The notes beneath the pieces were generated by a model. It did no database searches and had not been told where the DNA came from. It was given only the letters and a program-made list of their open reading frames with translations. Shown piece by piece: positions 1 to 11,899 of a stretch of 64,000 bases of DNA. The stretch's first letter is position 1; each line of letters begins with the position of its first letter. Origin of the DNA: Arachnopeziza araneosa (lineage: Eukaryota; Ascomycota; Leotiomycetes; Helotiales; Arachnopezizaceae); contig QYAI01000004.1 of assembly GCA_003988855.1 (NCBI GenBank), positions 434,001 through 498,000 on the forward strand, written 5' to 3'. Position numbers and translations under genes: made by a program.

Positions 1-119
1 TAATATTTTGTTGTTGTTGCTGTGATTGTTCTTGTTCTTGTGGTTACGAAGCTTTAGCTCAGCCTGGAACTTGGAGCTTCCACAAGGCGGCGGCACGGAG
101 AAATCCACTAGCCTCGTAA

Positions 120-125
120 CACGTG
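120..125. promoter_or_regulatory. E-box CACGTG upstream of the L6 gene
   Basis: CACGTG followed by AT lies about 130 bases before the RPL6 start codon. Cbf1-type CACGTGAT elements are common in filamentous fungal ribosomal protein promoters, so a regulatory role is plausible. Only the motif is seen; its function is inferred. Confidence 0.35.
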
Positions 126-252
126 ATTATTTCTCGCTAAATTTGAATCAAACGCCCACACACTCAAGATTTGGACTCTAGATCTGCTCCTGAGCGACAA
201 TTTCGACAACAACCACGACCGCCAACATCTATCGACGCGGTTTCCTTCCATA

Positions 253-1081
253 ATGCCGGCTGTATCAGAGAAACCTGCGGGTAAGACGAAGTCTTTCGGC
301 AAGGGTACGAGAGAAGTCCCTCACCACAGCCAAAAGGCGAAGAAGTGGTACCCTGCAGAGGACGAGGCTCAACCAAAGAAGGTGCGTTACAATATGTTCT
401 TGATTAGCTAGATTATAGATGGAGTTATTCTGCAAATTGCGCAGCTTTCACAGCGTTGCGGCTGTGGCAATCGCACTCTTACACGGCCATGCCAGCGAGA
501 GTCATCAAATTATTTAGATCGAGACTAATTTGAATATCAGGTTCGCAAATCTATCAGAGCCTCCAAACCTCGCGCCAGTCTTACTCCAGGTACCGTCCTC
601 ATTCTCCTTGCTGGCCGATTCCGTGGCAAGCGTGTCATCCTCCTCAAGAACCTCGAGCAAGGTGTTCTCCTCGTTACTGGTCCATTCAAGATCAACGGTG
701 TTCCTCTCCGAAGAGTCAATGCTCGCTATGTGATCGCTACGTCCCACAAGATCAAGTTGGCTGGTGTTGATGAGAAGAAGATTGAGGAGATTGCTGGACC
801 CAAGTACTTTGCACGGGAGAAGGGTGACAAGAAGAAGGGCGAGGAAGCATTCTTCAAGCAAGGAGAAAAGCCAGAGGTAAGTTCTGCTAGATTACCAGTT
901 TCCAGTTCGAATTCTGATCAATTTATAGAAGAAGAAGCCGTCGAGCAGCCGTGCCGCGGATCAAAAGGCAGTTGACAAGTCTCTCCTAGCCACCATCAAG
1001 AAGGAACCATTGCTCATCAGTTACCTTGCCAGCACTTTCAGCCTGCGCAAGGGTGACCGACCACATGAGATGGCTTGGTAG
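253..1081 (+). CDS. RPL6: 60S ribosomal protein L6 (eL6), 3 exons
   Basis: Exons 253-381, 541-876 and 929-1081 join in phase to give 205 residues. The protein is a component of the large cytosolic ribosomal subunit. The eL6 family is recognised from the basic N-terminus, the KOW-like stretch [18 protein letters not shown] in exon 2 with the following [19 protein letters not shown] region, and the C-terminal [19 protein letters not shown] block. Introns are short (159 and 52 nt) with GTGCGT and GTAAGT donors and CAG/TAG acceptors. The first intron follows codon 43, so the initiator exon is small, as is common for fungal ribosomal protein genes. The start at 253 is the first ATG that leads into the conserved frame. 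A CACGTG element lies upstream. Family assignment is secure. Confidence 0.96.
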
Positions 1082-1852
1082 ATTGGTGACGGGAATAGTT
1101 TAGAGGAGCGGGCGTGGGATACGACATGACCGGTCGCTTTGCATTTGGCCTTGGGGCATGGGTCTCGATTGCTACGGCGCATTTGTAATCAGAATTGCAA
1201 GTTACGAAAACCATGGAAAGCAAGAACAAAGGATTCAGGTCCACTTAACATGTGGATGCATCTAGGATGGCTGTATAGCAGCATTACCATCTTCCAAAAA
1301 TGAAACACTCCGCCCAAACCACTTATTCCATAGTAACCTCCAAAAGCCGTTGTAGGTATCAATGATATTGCACCGAGTTAATGTTGATAAATGTCATGTT
1401 GTAACCCAAATCTGCCACTCGTTGTAGTCATTTTCATTCAGAATTTAGCAGACTTTGACTGGCTCTTAAAGCAAGCTGCCGGCCCTTGGTAATTAACCGA
1501 AGTCAGTCCTACATACACAAGCATGTTGTACTATTATTCCTCCTCCAATCTCCAAAAACCTGCCACCTGTAGTTGAGAAGTGGTCCGTGTGAATTCAAGT
1601 GAGACTGGTAAAATTAGGCACTCGAATGTGAAAGTGACAACCAAAAAATAATACTATCGTCCCAAGATCATGTCAAAATGGCGACTGAAACTCAATGGCC
1701 GGAGCCTGCCTTGTCATTCGCTGATAGGCAACCGCAGCCTGACGCTAAGCCCCTCCTCTCCTGCATATAAGTGCTTGACCCCTCTCAAGCGTGTGATGTT
1801 GCCAACTTCAACTGCTCTACTCAGACTATCGAGCATCCAAAGACACTTCACA
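1082..1852. other. Intergenic: L6 3' region and DPP III promoter
   Basis: No gene is seen. A TATA-like CATATAAG sits at 1764-1771, about 85 bases before the chosen DPP III start and only about 30 before an upstream in-frame ATG at 1796. Confidence 0.6.
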
Positions 1853-4177
1853 ATGGACGCCCAGGAACTCAAAAACTTCTTGGCTGATTCCCCTCCGAGT
1901 AGTGTGAATCTTGTCATTAAAAAGCACTTTGAGGCCCTGAATGACCAACAAGCTCGCTACGCCCACTACATCAGCAGGTATGATGAGCTCCTCTGTTCTG
2001 TACAGCGGTCTGGATAGAAGAACGGTAGCATTAACTTGTGCTTGTATTTGTACTGACCATACTGCCAGGGCTGCTTTTACTGGAACACGCATCACCCTTC
2101 GTCAAGTCTCGCCTGAATCTGAGAGCATCTTCGACTTCATAGTTGAGCTTTACAGGTCTTCCAAAGGTGACTGGAAGAGTCTACAAAAACAAGCGGGCAT
2201 TACAGAACAGGATTTACAGCATTTCCTCGAATATTCTTCTCAGTTCTTAGGGAACTGTGGAAACTATAAAGGGTTCGGAGATTCTAAATTTATTCCACGA
2301 TGTCAACAAAAGGCTTTTGATGCTTTGGCCTCCACTTCTTCCAAAGCCCACGAACATTACAAAGCTACCAATGGCGCCATTTTCTCCAGTGATAGTAGCG
2401 CTATCATGCATTTAGGCTACTTAGATGATGGGCACATGACGACCTATTACCCTGATTCTAAGGGCATAACCAAAGCGGATATCAGCGCCGTATCTGATTT
2501 CTTGGAAAAGAAAGGATTGCTTGTTGTAAGTTCTTATCACATTCATCTGAAAGAGATGAAGTGAACTGTTGTAACATTTTGTAGGAGAATACACGATTAA
2601 GGAGAAACGCGGATGGAACCTTCGATTTGTTGATTGCTTCAGCTGTGACAGCGGTCCCACCAGAAGGCGGTGACATTGGCAAAGAAACTGTTTTCGAATT
2701 CGAGAGTGGTTCCTTGAAAGGCCATAAACTTAACCTCGTGTATGGTGACCATTCCAAGGAGATGGCTATCATTGCTGGGTACCACAAAAAGGCGGCTGAA
2801 AATGCTTCAAACGAGAACCAAAAGAACATGCAATTAGCATATGCCAAGTCTTTTGAAGAGGGTTCTCTTGAAGCCTTTAAGGACGCCCAAAGATATTGGA
2901 TTCGAGATAAAGGCCCTATGGTCGAATCAAATATTGGCTTCGTTGAAACCTATAGAGATCCCCATGGGGTGAGAGGAGAGTGGGAAGGTATGCCAGCCTC
3001 TATGTCATGTCACTTAATATGCTAAACAATGACTACAGGATTTGCAGCTACTGTGAATCTGGAGCGCACGAGAGCATTCGGTGCTCTTGTCAACGCTGCC
3101 GAGTCAATGATACCCAAACTCCCATGGTCAAAAGCCTTCGAAAAGGACTCTTTTCTTAGCCCAGACTTCACTTCCCTAGAAGTCTTGTCTTTCGCTGGTA
3201 GTGGAATTCCAGCAGGAATCAATATTCCCAATTACGATGATATCCGACAATCTGAAGGGTTCAAAAATGTTTCATTGGGCAACGTTCTTAGTGCGAAGGC
3301 TCCCAACGAGAAGATCCCTTTCATTGCCGAAGATGACCTTGAAATATATCAAAAATATCGGGACGATGCCTTCGAGGTTCAGGTTGGGATCCACGAGTTG
3401 CTTGGGCATGGAACAGGCAAGCTTCTGCAAGAGACTGAGCCTGGAAAGTTTAATTTTGATCCAAAATCACCACCAATTAGTCCCATCACCAACAAGCCAA
3501 TTACTACTTATTACAAGCCAGGGCAGACATGGAGTTCAGTCTTTGGTAGCATAGCTGCCAGTTATGAAGAATGCCGTGCCGAGTGTGTTGCCATGGCACT
3601 ATCATGTGATTTTGAGATTTTGAAGATATTCGGCCACGGAGACGGTACCGAAAACATGGACGGTGAGGCTGGCGATTTGCTCTATGCAGCATACCTATCT
3701 ATGGCTCGTGCTGGTGTGGCTTCTTTAGAGCTATGGAACCCTCAATCTCGAAAATGGGGACAGGCTCATAGTCAGGCCCGGTTTAGCATCTTGAAGTGTT
3801 TCCTCGATGCTCCTTCGGATTTCTGCAAATTCGATTACAAGAATGAGGACCTATCTGACTTGACCATCAAAGTCGATCGATCGAAGATTCCCACAGTCGG
3901 GCGGAAGGCTGTAGAGGAGTATCTACAGAAGTTGCACATTTATAAAAGCACGGCGGATCTTGAGGCAGGATCAAAATTATATAATGAGATGACAGAGGTG
4001 GAGCCAGACTTTTGGGGTACCAAGATTCGGAACGAGGTCTTGAGGAATAAACAACCTAGAAAGGTCTTTATTCAAGCAAACACGGTTGTAGATGAGAAGA
4101 CGGGGAAAGTCACTTTGGTGGAATATGAACCTAGCTTGGAGGGAATGATCAAAAGTTATGCTGAGCGGGATGTTTGA
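1853..4177 (+). CDS. Dipeptidyl peptidase III (metallopeptidase M49), 4 exons
   Basis: Exons 1853-1977, 2069-2525, 2585-2987 and 3039-4177 give 707 residues, the normal length of DPP III. The enzyme removes dipeptides from the N-terminus of short peptides, usually in the cytosol. The zinc motif HELLGH is at about residues 447-452 and the second motif EECRAE at about 505-510, the order and spacing typical of M49. The chosen start at 1853 begins MDAQELKNFL, like other family members. An in-frame ATG at 1796 would add 19 residues rich in Leu, Ser, Thr and Arg (MLPTSTALLRLSSIQRHFT), which resemble a mitochondrial presequence. A TATA-like sequence near 1764 would place transcription starts around that ATG, so the longer form may be made only from some transcripts. 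Function is secure; the start is less so. Confidence 0.95.
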
Positions 4178-4323
4178 TAACATGGAATCATGGGGTGGCA
4201 CTTCACAGGGGAAATTTTTATCAATCGGCTCCCGAGAGACCAAAAGATTCAAGGATCGTCTCCGGAAGAATCAATCTTGCTTCACTCTACTTTTCCACAT
4301 CTTGAACTGTGTAAATACGAATA

Positions 4324-4332
4324 TCACGTGAC
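4324..4332. promoter_or_regulatory. TCACGTGAC element before the amine oxidase gene
   Basis: A near-palindromic TCACGTGAC lies between DPP III and the amine oxidase, about 490 bases before the latter's ATG. It matches the Cbf1/USF-type bHLH site. The 638-base gap (4178-4815) holds no other recognisable feature. Confidence 0.35.
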
Positions 4333-4815
4333 AACATAGCAGGATTCGGCCAGGAGTCCTCTTGTAAGTTTGCATGTGTTCGTTTTGAAATGCCCAAAAT
4401 TGTAACTTCTTTTCTGTTTGTCTTGTCTAAGGGAAATATATACTGGACTTGGTCAAGAGGGAGATGGTCGTTCCCTTCAATACAATCCCCACTTTTGACT
4501 AAACCGTATCTGGAACTGAAGTCCCGCCCTCTTATCAACCAGACCCTTATCCAACCAACGATCCTCATCGCTTGGTGCTACAGTACAACCGGCCATGCAG
4601 CACTGATAGCTTGGAGATATCGTGCATCTGAGGGGTCGTCAAAAGTCCACAGAGCTTCTCATAATTTGAAAACCATTTTCTTGCCTCCTGCTGGTTCGTT
4701 GACCCGATTGATACTTCAAGTCCTGAATTCTTTCATATATCATCTGGTTCCTGCCCACATTTCTCATCTCGTCCCACCTTGAGATTTTTGAATCTTCCTT
4801 TGACTATTATTCACA

Positions 4816-7196
4816 ATGGCTGTTGAAAGACTGAAGTCAGTCGCTCACCATATCTCCGGGACCGCACCTCCTCCACATCCATTTGATCCTCTCTCCAATG
4901 CCGAAATTGAAGTTGCAGTCCAAGTTGTACGAAAGGCATACGGCCAGCTCTACTATAATGCCATTACACTTCAGGAACCACGAAAGCAGGAGATGCTACG
5001 ATGGCTGCAGAGTCCTGGCAGCACCCCTCGGCCATTAAGAGTGGCTGAAGTGATCGTGATTGCGCCTGGTGGAAGAGTTTTTGATGGCCTGGTAGATCTG
5101 AAGTCAGAGAGAGTTATTAAATGGGCGCAAATGGATGGCGTCCAGCCATTGGTAAGTTTTACTGCTTCTTCTGAGCTTTAGTCATTAATGAGTATCAGAT
5201 TACTATGGAGGACCTCCAGATTGTCGAGCACGTGTGTCGCAAAGACCCTAAAGTGATTGAGCAGTGTGTGCTCAGTGGTGTTCCAAAAGAAGATATGCAC
5301 AAAGTATATTGTGACCGTATGTATGAAGGAGCCCGATTTAAAAATGTTTCTGAAGATTTCTAGCTTGGACGATTGGCTACGATCACAGATTTGGTAGCGA
5401 CGTGCGTCTACAGCAAGCTCTTATGTACTACCGGCCACATATAGATGACAGTCAATATTCCTTTCCCCTCGATTTCTGCCCTATTTTCGATGCAGGTAAA
5501 CAGGAGATCATCCACATCGATATTCCTGAAATCCGCAGACCCCTCAGCAAATCGAAACCCAATAACTATCACCCAGCAGCTATCGAAGCAGAAGGAGGCT
5601 ACAGAAAAGATATCAAGCCTATCAATATCACTCAACCAGAGGGTGTCTCTTTCAAAGTCGATGGGAGAGTTATTGAATGGCAAAAATTCAAGGTCCACGT
5701 CGGTTTCACATACAAGGAAGGAATCGTACTCAATAATATCACATATAATGACAAGGGAACTGAGCGGCCTATTTTCTACAGATTGTCATTGTCTGAGATG
5801 GTGGTGCCATATGGAAATCCAGAACATCCCCACCAAAGGAAGCATGCTTTCGATCTAGGAGAGTATGGTGGCGGCTACATGACCAACAGTCTTTCTTTGG
5901 GCTGCGATTGCAAAGGAGCAATTCATTATATGGTCTGTATCCTAATTTTGCATATTTGTGCCAAAAAAGCTGACTCTCTCACAGGATGCCGCTTTCGTGA
6001 ATAGAGCCGGAGAAAGCACAACGATTAAGAATGCAATTTGCATTCATGAAGAGGATGCAGGCATCTTATTCAAGCACACCGATTTCAGAGACGACTCTGT
6101 GATTGTTACTCGAGGACGCAAGCTCATTATCTCTCATATCTTTACAGCCGCCAACTATGAGTATTGTGTTTACTGGATTTTCCACCAAGATGGGACTATC
6201 CAACTGGAGATCAAGCTCACTGGTATCCTAAATACTTACGCAATGAATCCAGGAGAGGATACAAAAGGCTGGGGAACAGAAGTGTACCCAGGAGTCAACG
6301 CGCACAACCACCAACATCTCTTCTGCTTGCGAATTGACCCGAATATCGACGGCCCGAACAACACCGTTTTCCAAGTTGATGCTACACAAGGAGCAGGCGA
6401 AGTTGGCAGCAAAGAGAATCCATTTGGAAACGCCTTTTTTGCCAAGAAAACAAAGTACACCAAGGTCAAAGAAGCGATTGCTGACTATGATGGTGCTACA
6501 TCGAGAACATGGGACATGGCCAACGAGAACAAACTCAATCCCCACAGTCATAAGCCAGTTAGTTACAAGCTGGTAAGTAGAGAAGTACCTAAACTCTTGC
6601 CTAAAGAAGGCTCCCTGGTATGGAAGCGCGCTGGATTTGCCCGCCACGCTGTTCATGTCACCAAATGTAAGTATTCTTGCCACCACTGCATCATCTTGCT
6701 AATAACATTAGACGATGATGAACAAATCCACCCCGCCGGTCGCCACGTGCCACAGACCTCTGGCGAACCATCTCGAGGGATCCCAGAATGGATTGCCAAC
6801 GGTGAAGCCTCCATCGAGAATACAGACATCGTCCTCTGGCACACCTTTGGCATCACACACTTCCCATCTCCTGAAGATTTCCCTGTCATGCCTGCCGAGC
6901 CGATGACTCTTCTCTTGAGGCCGAGAAATTTCTTTGACAAGAATCCGGCATTGGATGTGCCTCCTTCTTATTGCAGCACACCGAGCCAGATTGCTGGACA
7001 CGGTGCTGTGACGGATGCTACAGATAAGGTGAGCCAACTGGTTGTTGCAGGTGGAAGTGCAGCGTGTTGCAAGTGAGTTGCAGTATTAAGTTCATAGTTT
7101 ATGATATCTCAACATGTATAAAGTGTTCAGGGGTTAAGCCAAGTTGTATCGGTAATAAGCGAGATTTCAAATAATGCATCTCTTGCCAAGTTATAA
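4816..7196 (+). CDS. Copper amine oxidase (TPQ-dependent), probably peroxisomal
   Basis: Exons 4816-5151, 5199-5316, 5364-5932, 5985-6666, 6712-7028 and 7131-7196 give 695 residues. The enzyme oxidises primary amines to aldehydes, releasing ammonia and H2O2. The topaquinone precursor is Tyr about 399 in NYEYCVYW, the catalytic base Asp about 315 in DLGEYGGG, and the copper ligands are His 448 and 450 (HNHQH) and His 618 (ITHFP); the spacing matches yeast peroxisomal amine oxidases. If exon 5 is read straight through, the protein ends at 7076 with SAACCK and no targeting signal. Using the strong donor AAG/GTGAGC at 7029 and the acceptor TTCAG at 7126-7130 instead gives 21 different residues ending in AKL, a type 1 peroxisome signal. 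I prefer the spliced form because fungal homologues are peroxisomal, but both forms may exist. Confidence 0.93.
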
Positions 7197-7255
7197 AATC
7201 AGTCACGTTTTACTTAATTCAACTCGGCTCAAAAACTTGCTATTTTTGTGTACAT

Positions 7256-8376
7256 CTAACAAACATTTGGTCCTGCTATCAGCTGAGCGGCAACCTGCTG
7301 TGCTAGAACATCATGCATAGGATACGTGGGATGCAAGCTATTCAACCAGAAGTACTCATTGACGGGAATTCCACAGCTGCCCGTAAAGGTATCCGTAGCC
7401 GGTGTGCCACTATTTTCGTTAGCTCAAATCAGTCTCTCCTACATCCATATAGCTTACTTCTCGTATGATGTGCAGTAAGCAGTCGTATTCTTATACAATG
7501 CCGTCTGCGGGAAACTCGCCGGGTTGTCCAGAACCTCAGTGAAGTACTTGTTCGTATCCACGGTGAAGATGTTCAGATCCGGCCACTGCTTCTTCAGCGC
7601 CTGGGTCAAGTTGAGTAACGCACTATTCCAGGACGCGATATCGGCTTTCTCGCTCGCCTGACTGGCAGCATCATTTGCCAGCGCGAGCGGGCTCCTATCA
7701 ACCGGCGGCACATTCAAGAAGGCGAAATTCCTGGCCCCGGCATAATAAAGCTCGTCAACGAGGCCGTGGTAAACAGCAAAGATCTTGGCGTTGAGAGTTA
7801 CTGTGTCCAGCCACCACGAATTACCTACGTCGTTGATCCCGTCAAAGATGGCGAAGAGAGTATCTGAGGAGGTCCATGGCGTGGCAGCGGGTGATCCGGC
7901 GTAGGCTGGGAACCATTCTGATTCGATTTGCTGATTGATGCAGATTACGGTTGGTTCGTAAGGCGCGACGAGAGCAGCATCAATGGTTGCACCACCATAG
8001 GCGAGATTGTAGGTCAATAGGGCAGAGCTGTTGTATTTGACGGTTAGGTAATCCACCCAGTTAGGGCCATTGGAGGCAGTATAACCTGGGTAGGTTGGAT
8101 TCCCTAGGGGATTGCCAGCAGTTGGTTGTGTAAGATTAGTCTCGAATCCAGTCTGCGTGTAGGAATCTCCACTGATATGCTCATCAGTTCTTGAGGCTAT
8201 CACGTTAACCGTGAGACTTACAAAATGAACGTGTGTTTGATTCCTGCCCATCCCGGCCAGTAGGAAGATGCACTACAGGAATGTTTATGGGCTGGGACTG
8301 CTGGGACTGCTGCTCCTTGTGTAACAGATGATGTGGACAGAGCCACTGCCAAAATCGAAAGAATCATGGATGTCAT
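7256..8376 (-). CDS. Secreted GDSL/SGNH esterase (CE16-like), 3 exons
   Basis: Exons in coding order are 8376-8222, 8171-7458 and 7409-7256, giving 340 residues. A signal peptide is evident: MTSMILSILAVALSTSSVTQG followed by Ala/Val/Pro-rich sequence. SGNH motifs are present: block I GDSYTQTGF with nucleophile Ser about 55, block III GINDVGNS, and a C-terminal block V in NSLHPTYPMH that supplies the His. Such enzymes remove acyl groups from plant polysaccharides or lipids; CE16 acetylesterase is the closest match I can suggest. The block I motif is split by the first intron and block V lies in exon 3, so a single-exon reading would lose the catalytic His. Several NxS/T sites suit a secreted protein. 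It converges on the amine oxidase with about 60 bases between stops. Confidence 0.9.
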
Positions 8377-9819
8377 GATTGCGGCTCCAAGTCTTGGATC
8401 AACTCTAGGGATTTTAGCCTGGCTTGTTCGACCACCTGCTTTTCAGAAACCCGAAGCGACAACGAACCGGAAAAGAACAAGAAGCATTCGTCATCTTATA
8501 TAAGTTTTGGAGATTTCAACTATGAATTCCGCTTGATCGGGTGCAATTCTCAAATTAGATTGAATATATGTCGGTTGGAACTAATTCAGGCACAGGGTCG
8601 TTTTGGCTGCGGAGGGTGGCACTCCGGCAATGAAAACGATAAAGCTACGCTCACGATGCGGGGAATCTGGTTTATCCGATGATCAGCGGCGGAAGAACAA
8701 TTCTGCTGCTAAGTCAAGATATGTACTTGAGTTAATGTTCCATTCGAAATCGAGTTTCAGTAAGCATCCTAGACGAGCCGAGCAGACCTCCTCATTCGGG
8801 GGAAAATGACGGCTCAACAAAGCAAAGCGAAGCGATGGAAGATTTCCATTGAGCTTCCAAGGTTATCCAAAAGCTTCAATGCATGAGCCACTTAGTCTTC
8901 CTCTCGGCCGGATCTCTAGTCACGTGTTTTGGATCTTATAAGCTTCAGTGAGCTATGAATGACTGTATCCATCTAACCCTTCGCTATTGCGAAACTAATG
9001 GCAAGTGAGGGCGAAGAGCTGGAGCTTTCCAAGGCAAAGCTATCTTCACCAAAAAGATTTGAACATGAGCTCCTCGTATGCCTTGTTTCGTCAAACTCCG
9101 CGAGCCGTCTCATTGCTGCAATCAATTGCCCCCGGCTTCATCGCGTTTTGAGATCGCTCTTGCATGCAGTAGCCTCTGAAGTGGCGTAATCTCCATTTTT
9201 GAAGAGAACGTTTTCTCATACCTGGGCTTCTGAGAGAGAGAGAGAGAGTTGTGGAGCGATACGGAACGAGAGGCGCCGAGAAAGTTGTTGATGTGGCTCA
9301 CAGGAAGAAAAGACATTCTGAATCTTAATAACATCAATGCACCCCTATGGCCTCTCATACTGAGATGAGGTTTCAAAAATAGGAGCAGAATTTTGAAAAC
9401 ACTCACCAGACACCCGAAGCATTGAGCAGCTTCATATGGATCCCATGAGATAGCATGAGGCGCTCGCCGTAGACTGTCGTTGATGGAAACATCTTGCAAA
9501 TAACATTTGTAGACATGACTACTCATGAACTCCAAAATGACAACTCTTAGTGAGGCTCTACAAGTATCTCAATTGGCCAATCACAAACTCGTATTGGACG
9601 ACCGATGAACTGAAGCCAACAAGACTCTCTTCAGACAGGCCATCCTCATATTACTTGGCCCGAGATTAGAAGCTATACGTCTCCAAAGAACTGTCACAGT
9701 GAAGCGATTCCGTTTGCTGCGTTGCTTCGGATGACAGAATCGATGCCAACAGCACAATCCTTGTTCACTCGAACTAGGACCGAAACCTCACCTTTTGCGC
9801 TTGCAAATCTCCTTGCTCA
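8377..9819. other. Intergenic, 1.4 kb, no gene seen
   Basis: Divergent upstream region between the esterase and the SRPBCC gene. Open frames here are short and overlap on both strands without domain similarity. It contains GTCACGTG at 8919-8926 and a 17-base GA run at 9232-9248. Confidence 0.6.
9232..9248. repeat. GA dinucleotide microsatellite
   Basis: Uninterrupted GA run of 17 bases in non-coding sequence. A second one of 15 bases lies at 49001-49015. Confidence 0.9.
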
Positions 9820-10428
9820 ATGGCTTCACCCAGTCCAGCTTCAAAGTCTCCCTTGACTAAATCCTGTGCTGTGGACCCTATCCCAACTCCAACCTACCCA
9901 TCAAACAATCTTTGGTCAGTAGTCGCCTCAACCACAATATCGGCACCACTTGCCACGGTCGTAGATGCGATTCTGGAGACCTCGACCTGGTCAGAATGGA
10001 ACACATTCGTCTCTAGGGCTGACATCCTCTTGAAAGACGCTCCGACCAGGCTTCGAGTAGGGACGAGAACCAAGTTCCACACCAGAATGAAAGAAGGAGG
10101 GCCCACTAGCACGACGCTCACTGACCATGAGGTGGTATCCATCGAGGAGATCGAGAGAGATGGTCGGCAGGGAATATCCATCGTTTGGAAATCCGTCGAG
10201 ACTCCTCTCAGCAAGCTTTTCTTGCGAGTTGAGAGAGTACAAGAGTTCTTGGAAACGAAGCTACCAGATGGGAGGGTAAAAATTGAGTATAAGACTTGGA
10301 ACACTTTCGGAGGGCCGGGAGCACACATTATCACTTGGATTGGCATGAAAACCGAGGTTGTTGCAAGATTTGAGGACTGGGCGAATGACTTGAAGGCCTA
10401 TGCAGAGAGAACGAAACCCTCGAGATAA
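9820..10428 (+). CDS. SRPBCC (START-like / polyketide cyclase) domain protein
   Basis: A single exon encodes 202 residues. After a Ser/Pro-rich start, residues about 32-195 read as one SRPBCC fold: WSVVASTTISAPLATVVDAI is a typical first strand and helix, TSTWSEWNTFV matches the W..WNPF motif common in this superfamily, and the C-terminus TEVVARFEDWANDLKAYAE is the long closing helix. These proteins form a hydrophobic cavity that binds lipids or polyketides; the ligand cannot be told. There is no signal peptide or membrane segment. Neighbours (esterase, MGM101) give no pathway clue. Family confidence is good, specific function unknown. Confidence 0.8.
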   Translation: MASPSPASKSPLTKSCAVDPIPTPTYPSNNLWSVVASTTISAPLATVVDAILETSTWSEWNTFVSRADILLKDAPTRLRVGTRTKFHTRMKEGGPTSTTLTDHEVVSIEEIERDGRQGISIVWKSVETPLSKLFLRVERVQEFLETKLPDGRVKIEYKTWNTFGGPGAHIITWIGMKTEVVARFEDWANDLKAYAERTKPSR

Positions 10429-10973
10429 GAACCAGATTGAATCTGATATGAGGACAATCACATGACTAGAGTAGAATAATCTAACTCCATTCTTAGACTA
10501 AACACTTCCAAGGCTTATCTTGCCTGCCATATCATGACTTTCCAGACGCTCTATGTGATTAAACTCTCAACTGCTCAACAGCGCATGCATATTAACTTGT
10601 TTTCAGTGACATAATGGATAAAGTGATGTGCACAGTTGAACCAGACCAGTAGAAATACTTTCGAACATGTATCACTGTAACACTAGACCTTTCACTGTAT
10701 ACACTGATTAAGGAGCTGGGAGATATTTTGAGATTTTTTAAATTATATGGTCCAGTATACATCGACTTCCTACGATCAGAATGATCGTCTTCCAGGATGT
10801 CTTCTTGTAATCCTACACTAATATTTCCATCATAGTGCCAAGATTTGTCTGTTTTGAGAGTTGTGATTTGACTGCTATTGAGCAGCCCTATGGCTGACCG
10901 GTACATTCTGGAATCCAGCTGGCCACTTCTTGCGAATAGTATCTAGAGCATTAAATTCTTATCCATCTAACCT
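10429..10973. other. Intergenic, convergent 3' region
   Basis: AT-rich sequence between the SRPBCC gene and MGM101, which converge. A 104-codon minus-strand frame at 10592-10906 has no family resemblance and lies in the expected MGM101 3' UTR. Confidence 0.55.
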
Positions 10974-11899
10974 CTACGCGCCGTATGAAGATACCTTAAA
11001 TGGGTATCTAGGCTCATCGTCTTTTCGTAACCAGATCTGCTTCTTCTTCTTGGTAGGTACATGTTCTACCCATATCTGCTTAGCCCTCTCCTTCATAAAT
11101 GTTCTGATGTACCGAGGATCCCAAAGTTCGCTGGCAACTCCGAGGTCTTTACAACACCGCATCAAAGCGTTTGACTTACAGCCTTCTGTTGCGGTGGGAA
11201 TACCTTCCGGGGAGAAATAATCTTGTTCACCTCTGGCCACTGAGACTAAACTGTGACATTGATATTAGTTTCTAGCAAACACTAAAATAGCACCGAGTTG
11301 AATACGCACCGACCATGAGCGACGAGCGCATACTCCCTCGTTATGCTCTTTCCCGTAACAATTGTCTCTCCTCTGGGTGCTAGACCCCAGCCACCTGGAC
11401 CAAAAGCCCTATTCAATATCCGCCTGTATTTGATTTCTGGCATGAATATAATACCATCGGGCTTGACCTCTACATCATCAAAGGGTATAGCGGCCATTAA
11501 AACATCCGCTGCTTCTTTCGAGAACGGTTGCGTTGACAATCCATGGAAGGATCGAGTCCAGTCAACCTGTCGACTCCCTTCATCTAGGATCAGTGGTTCG
11601 TCCGCTATCCCATTCGTCATATCTCTGATAGGTGATTGATCATCAATCGATTGTTGCTGCTGCTTTGGCTGCTGTGGAGGGGGCTTTGACGCTTCAACAG
11701 GAGCAGACTTGCGGGCGTATGTTGGAGCTGGTGTAGCAGCTTTCCTGGCAGTCGAAGAAACTGATCTCGAGATATGTGCTGGGCCGTTCCATCTTGTGGA
11801 AACCGTTTGCCGCGCTTCTCGTGTAAGGAGCCTGGAGATAGGTGCGCATAACTTGTTCGCCGTGGCAGAACGTGCTGCTCTAGGCACTAAATTCGACAT
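10974..11899 (-). CDS. MGM101: Mitochondrial genome maintenance protein MGM101, 2 exons
   Basis: Exons 11899-11310 and 11250-10974 give 288 residues. MGM101 is a mitochondrial nucleoid DNA-binding protein of the Rad52-like recombinase group, needed for mtDNA repair and maintenance. The N-terminal 75 residues are rich in Arg, Ser and Ala with almost no acidic residues, as expected of a matrix presequence, followed by a Pro/Gln linker. The conserved core starts at [17 protein letters not shown] and runs through [20 protein letters not shown] into exon 2 ([40 protein letters not shown]). The intron splits the codon of [11 protein letters not shown]; its donor is GTGCGT and its acceptor CACAG. 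All hallmark blocks are intact. Confidence 0.95.

Noticed and set aside
10592..10906. 104-codon minus-strand frame downstream of MGM101
   Set aside because: AT-rich, no family resemblance, and placed where the MGM101 3' UTR is expected.
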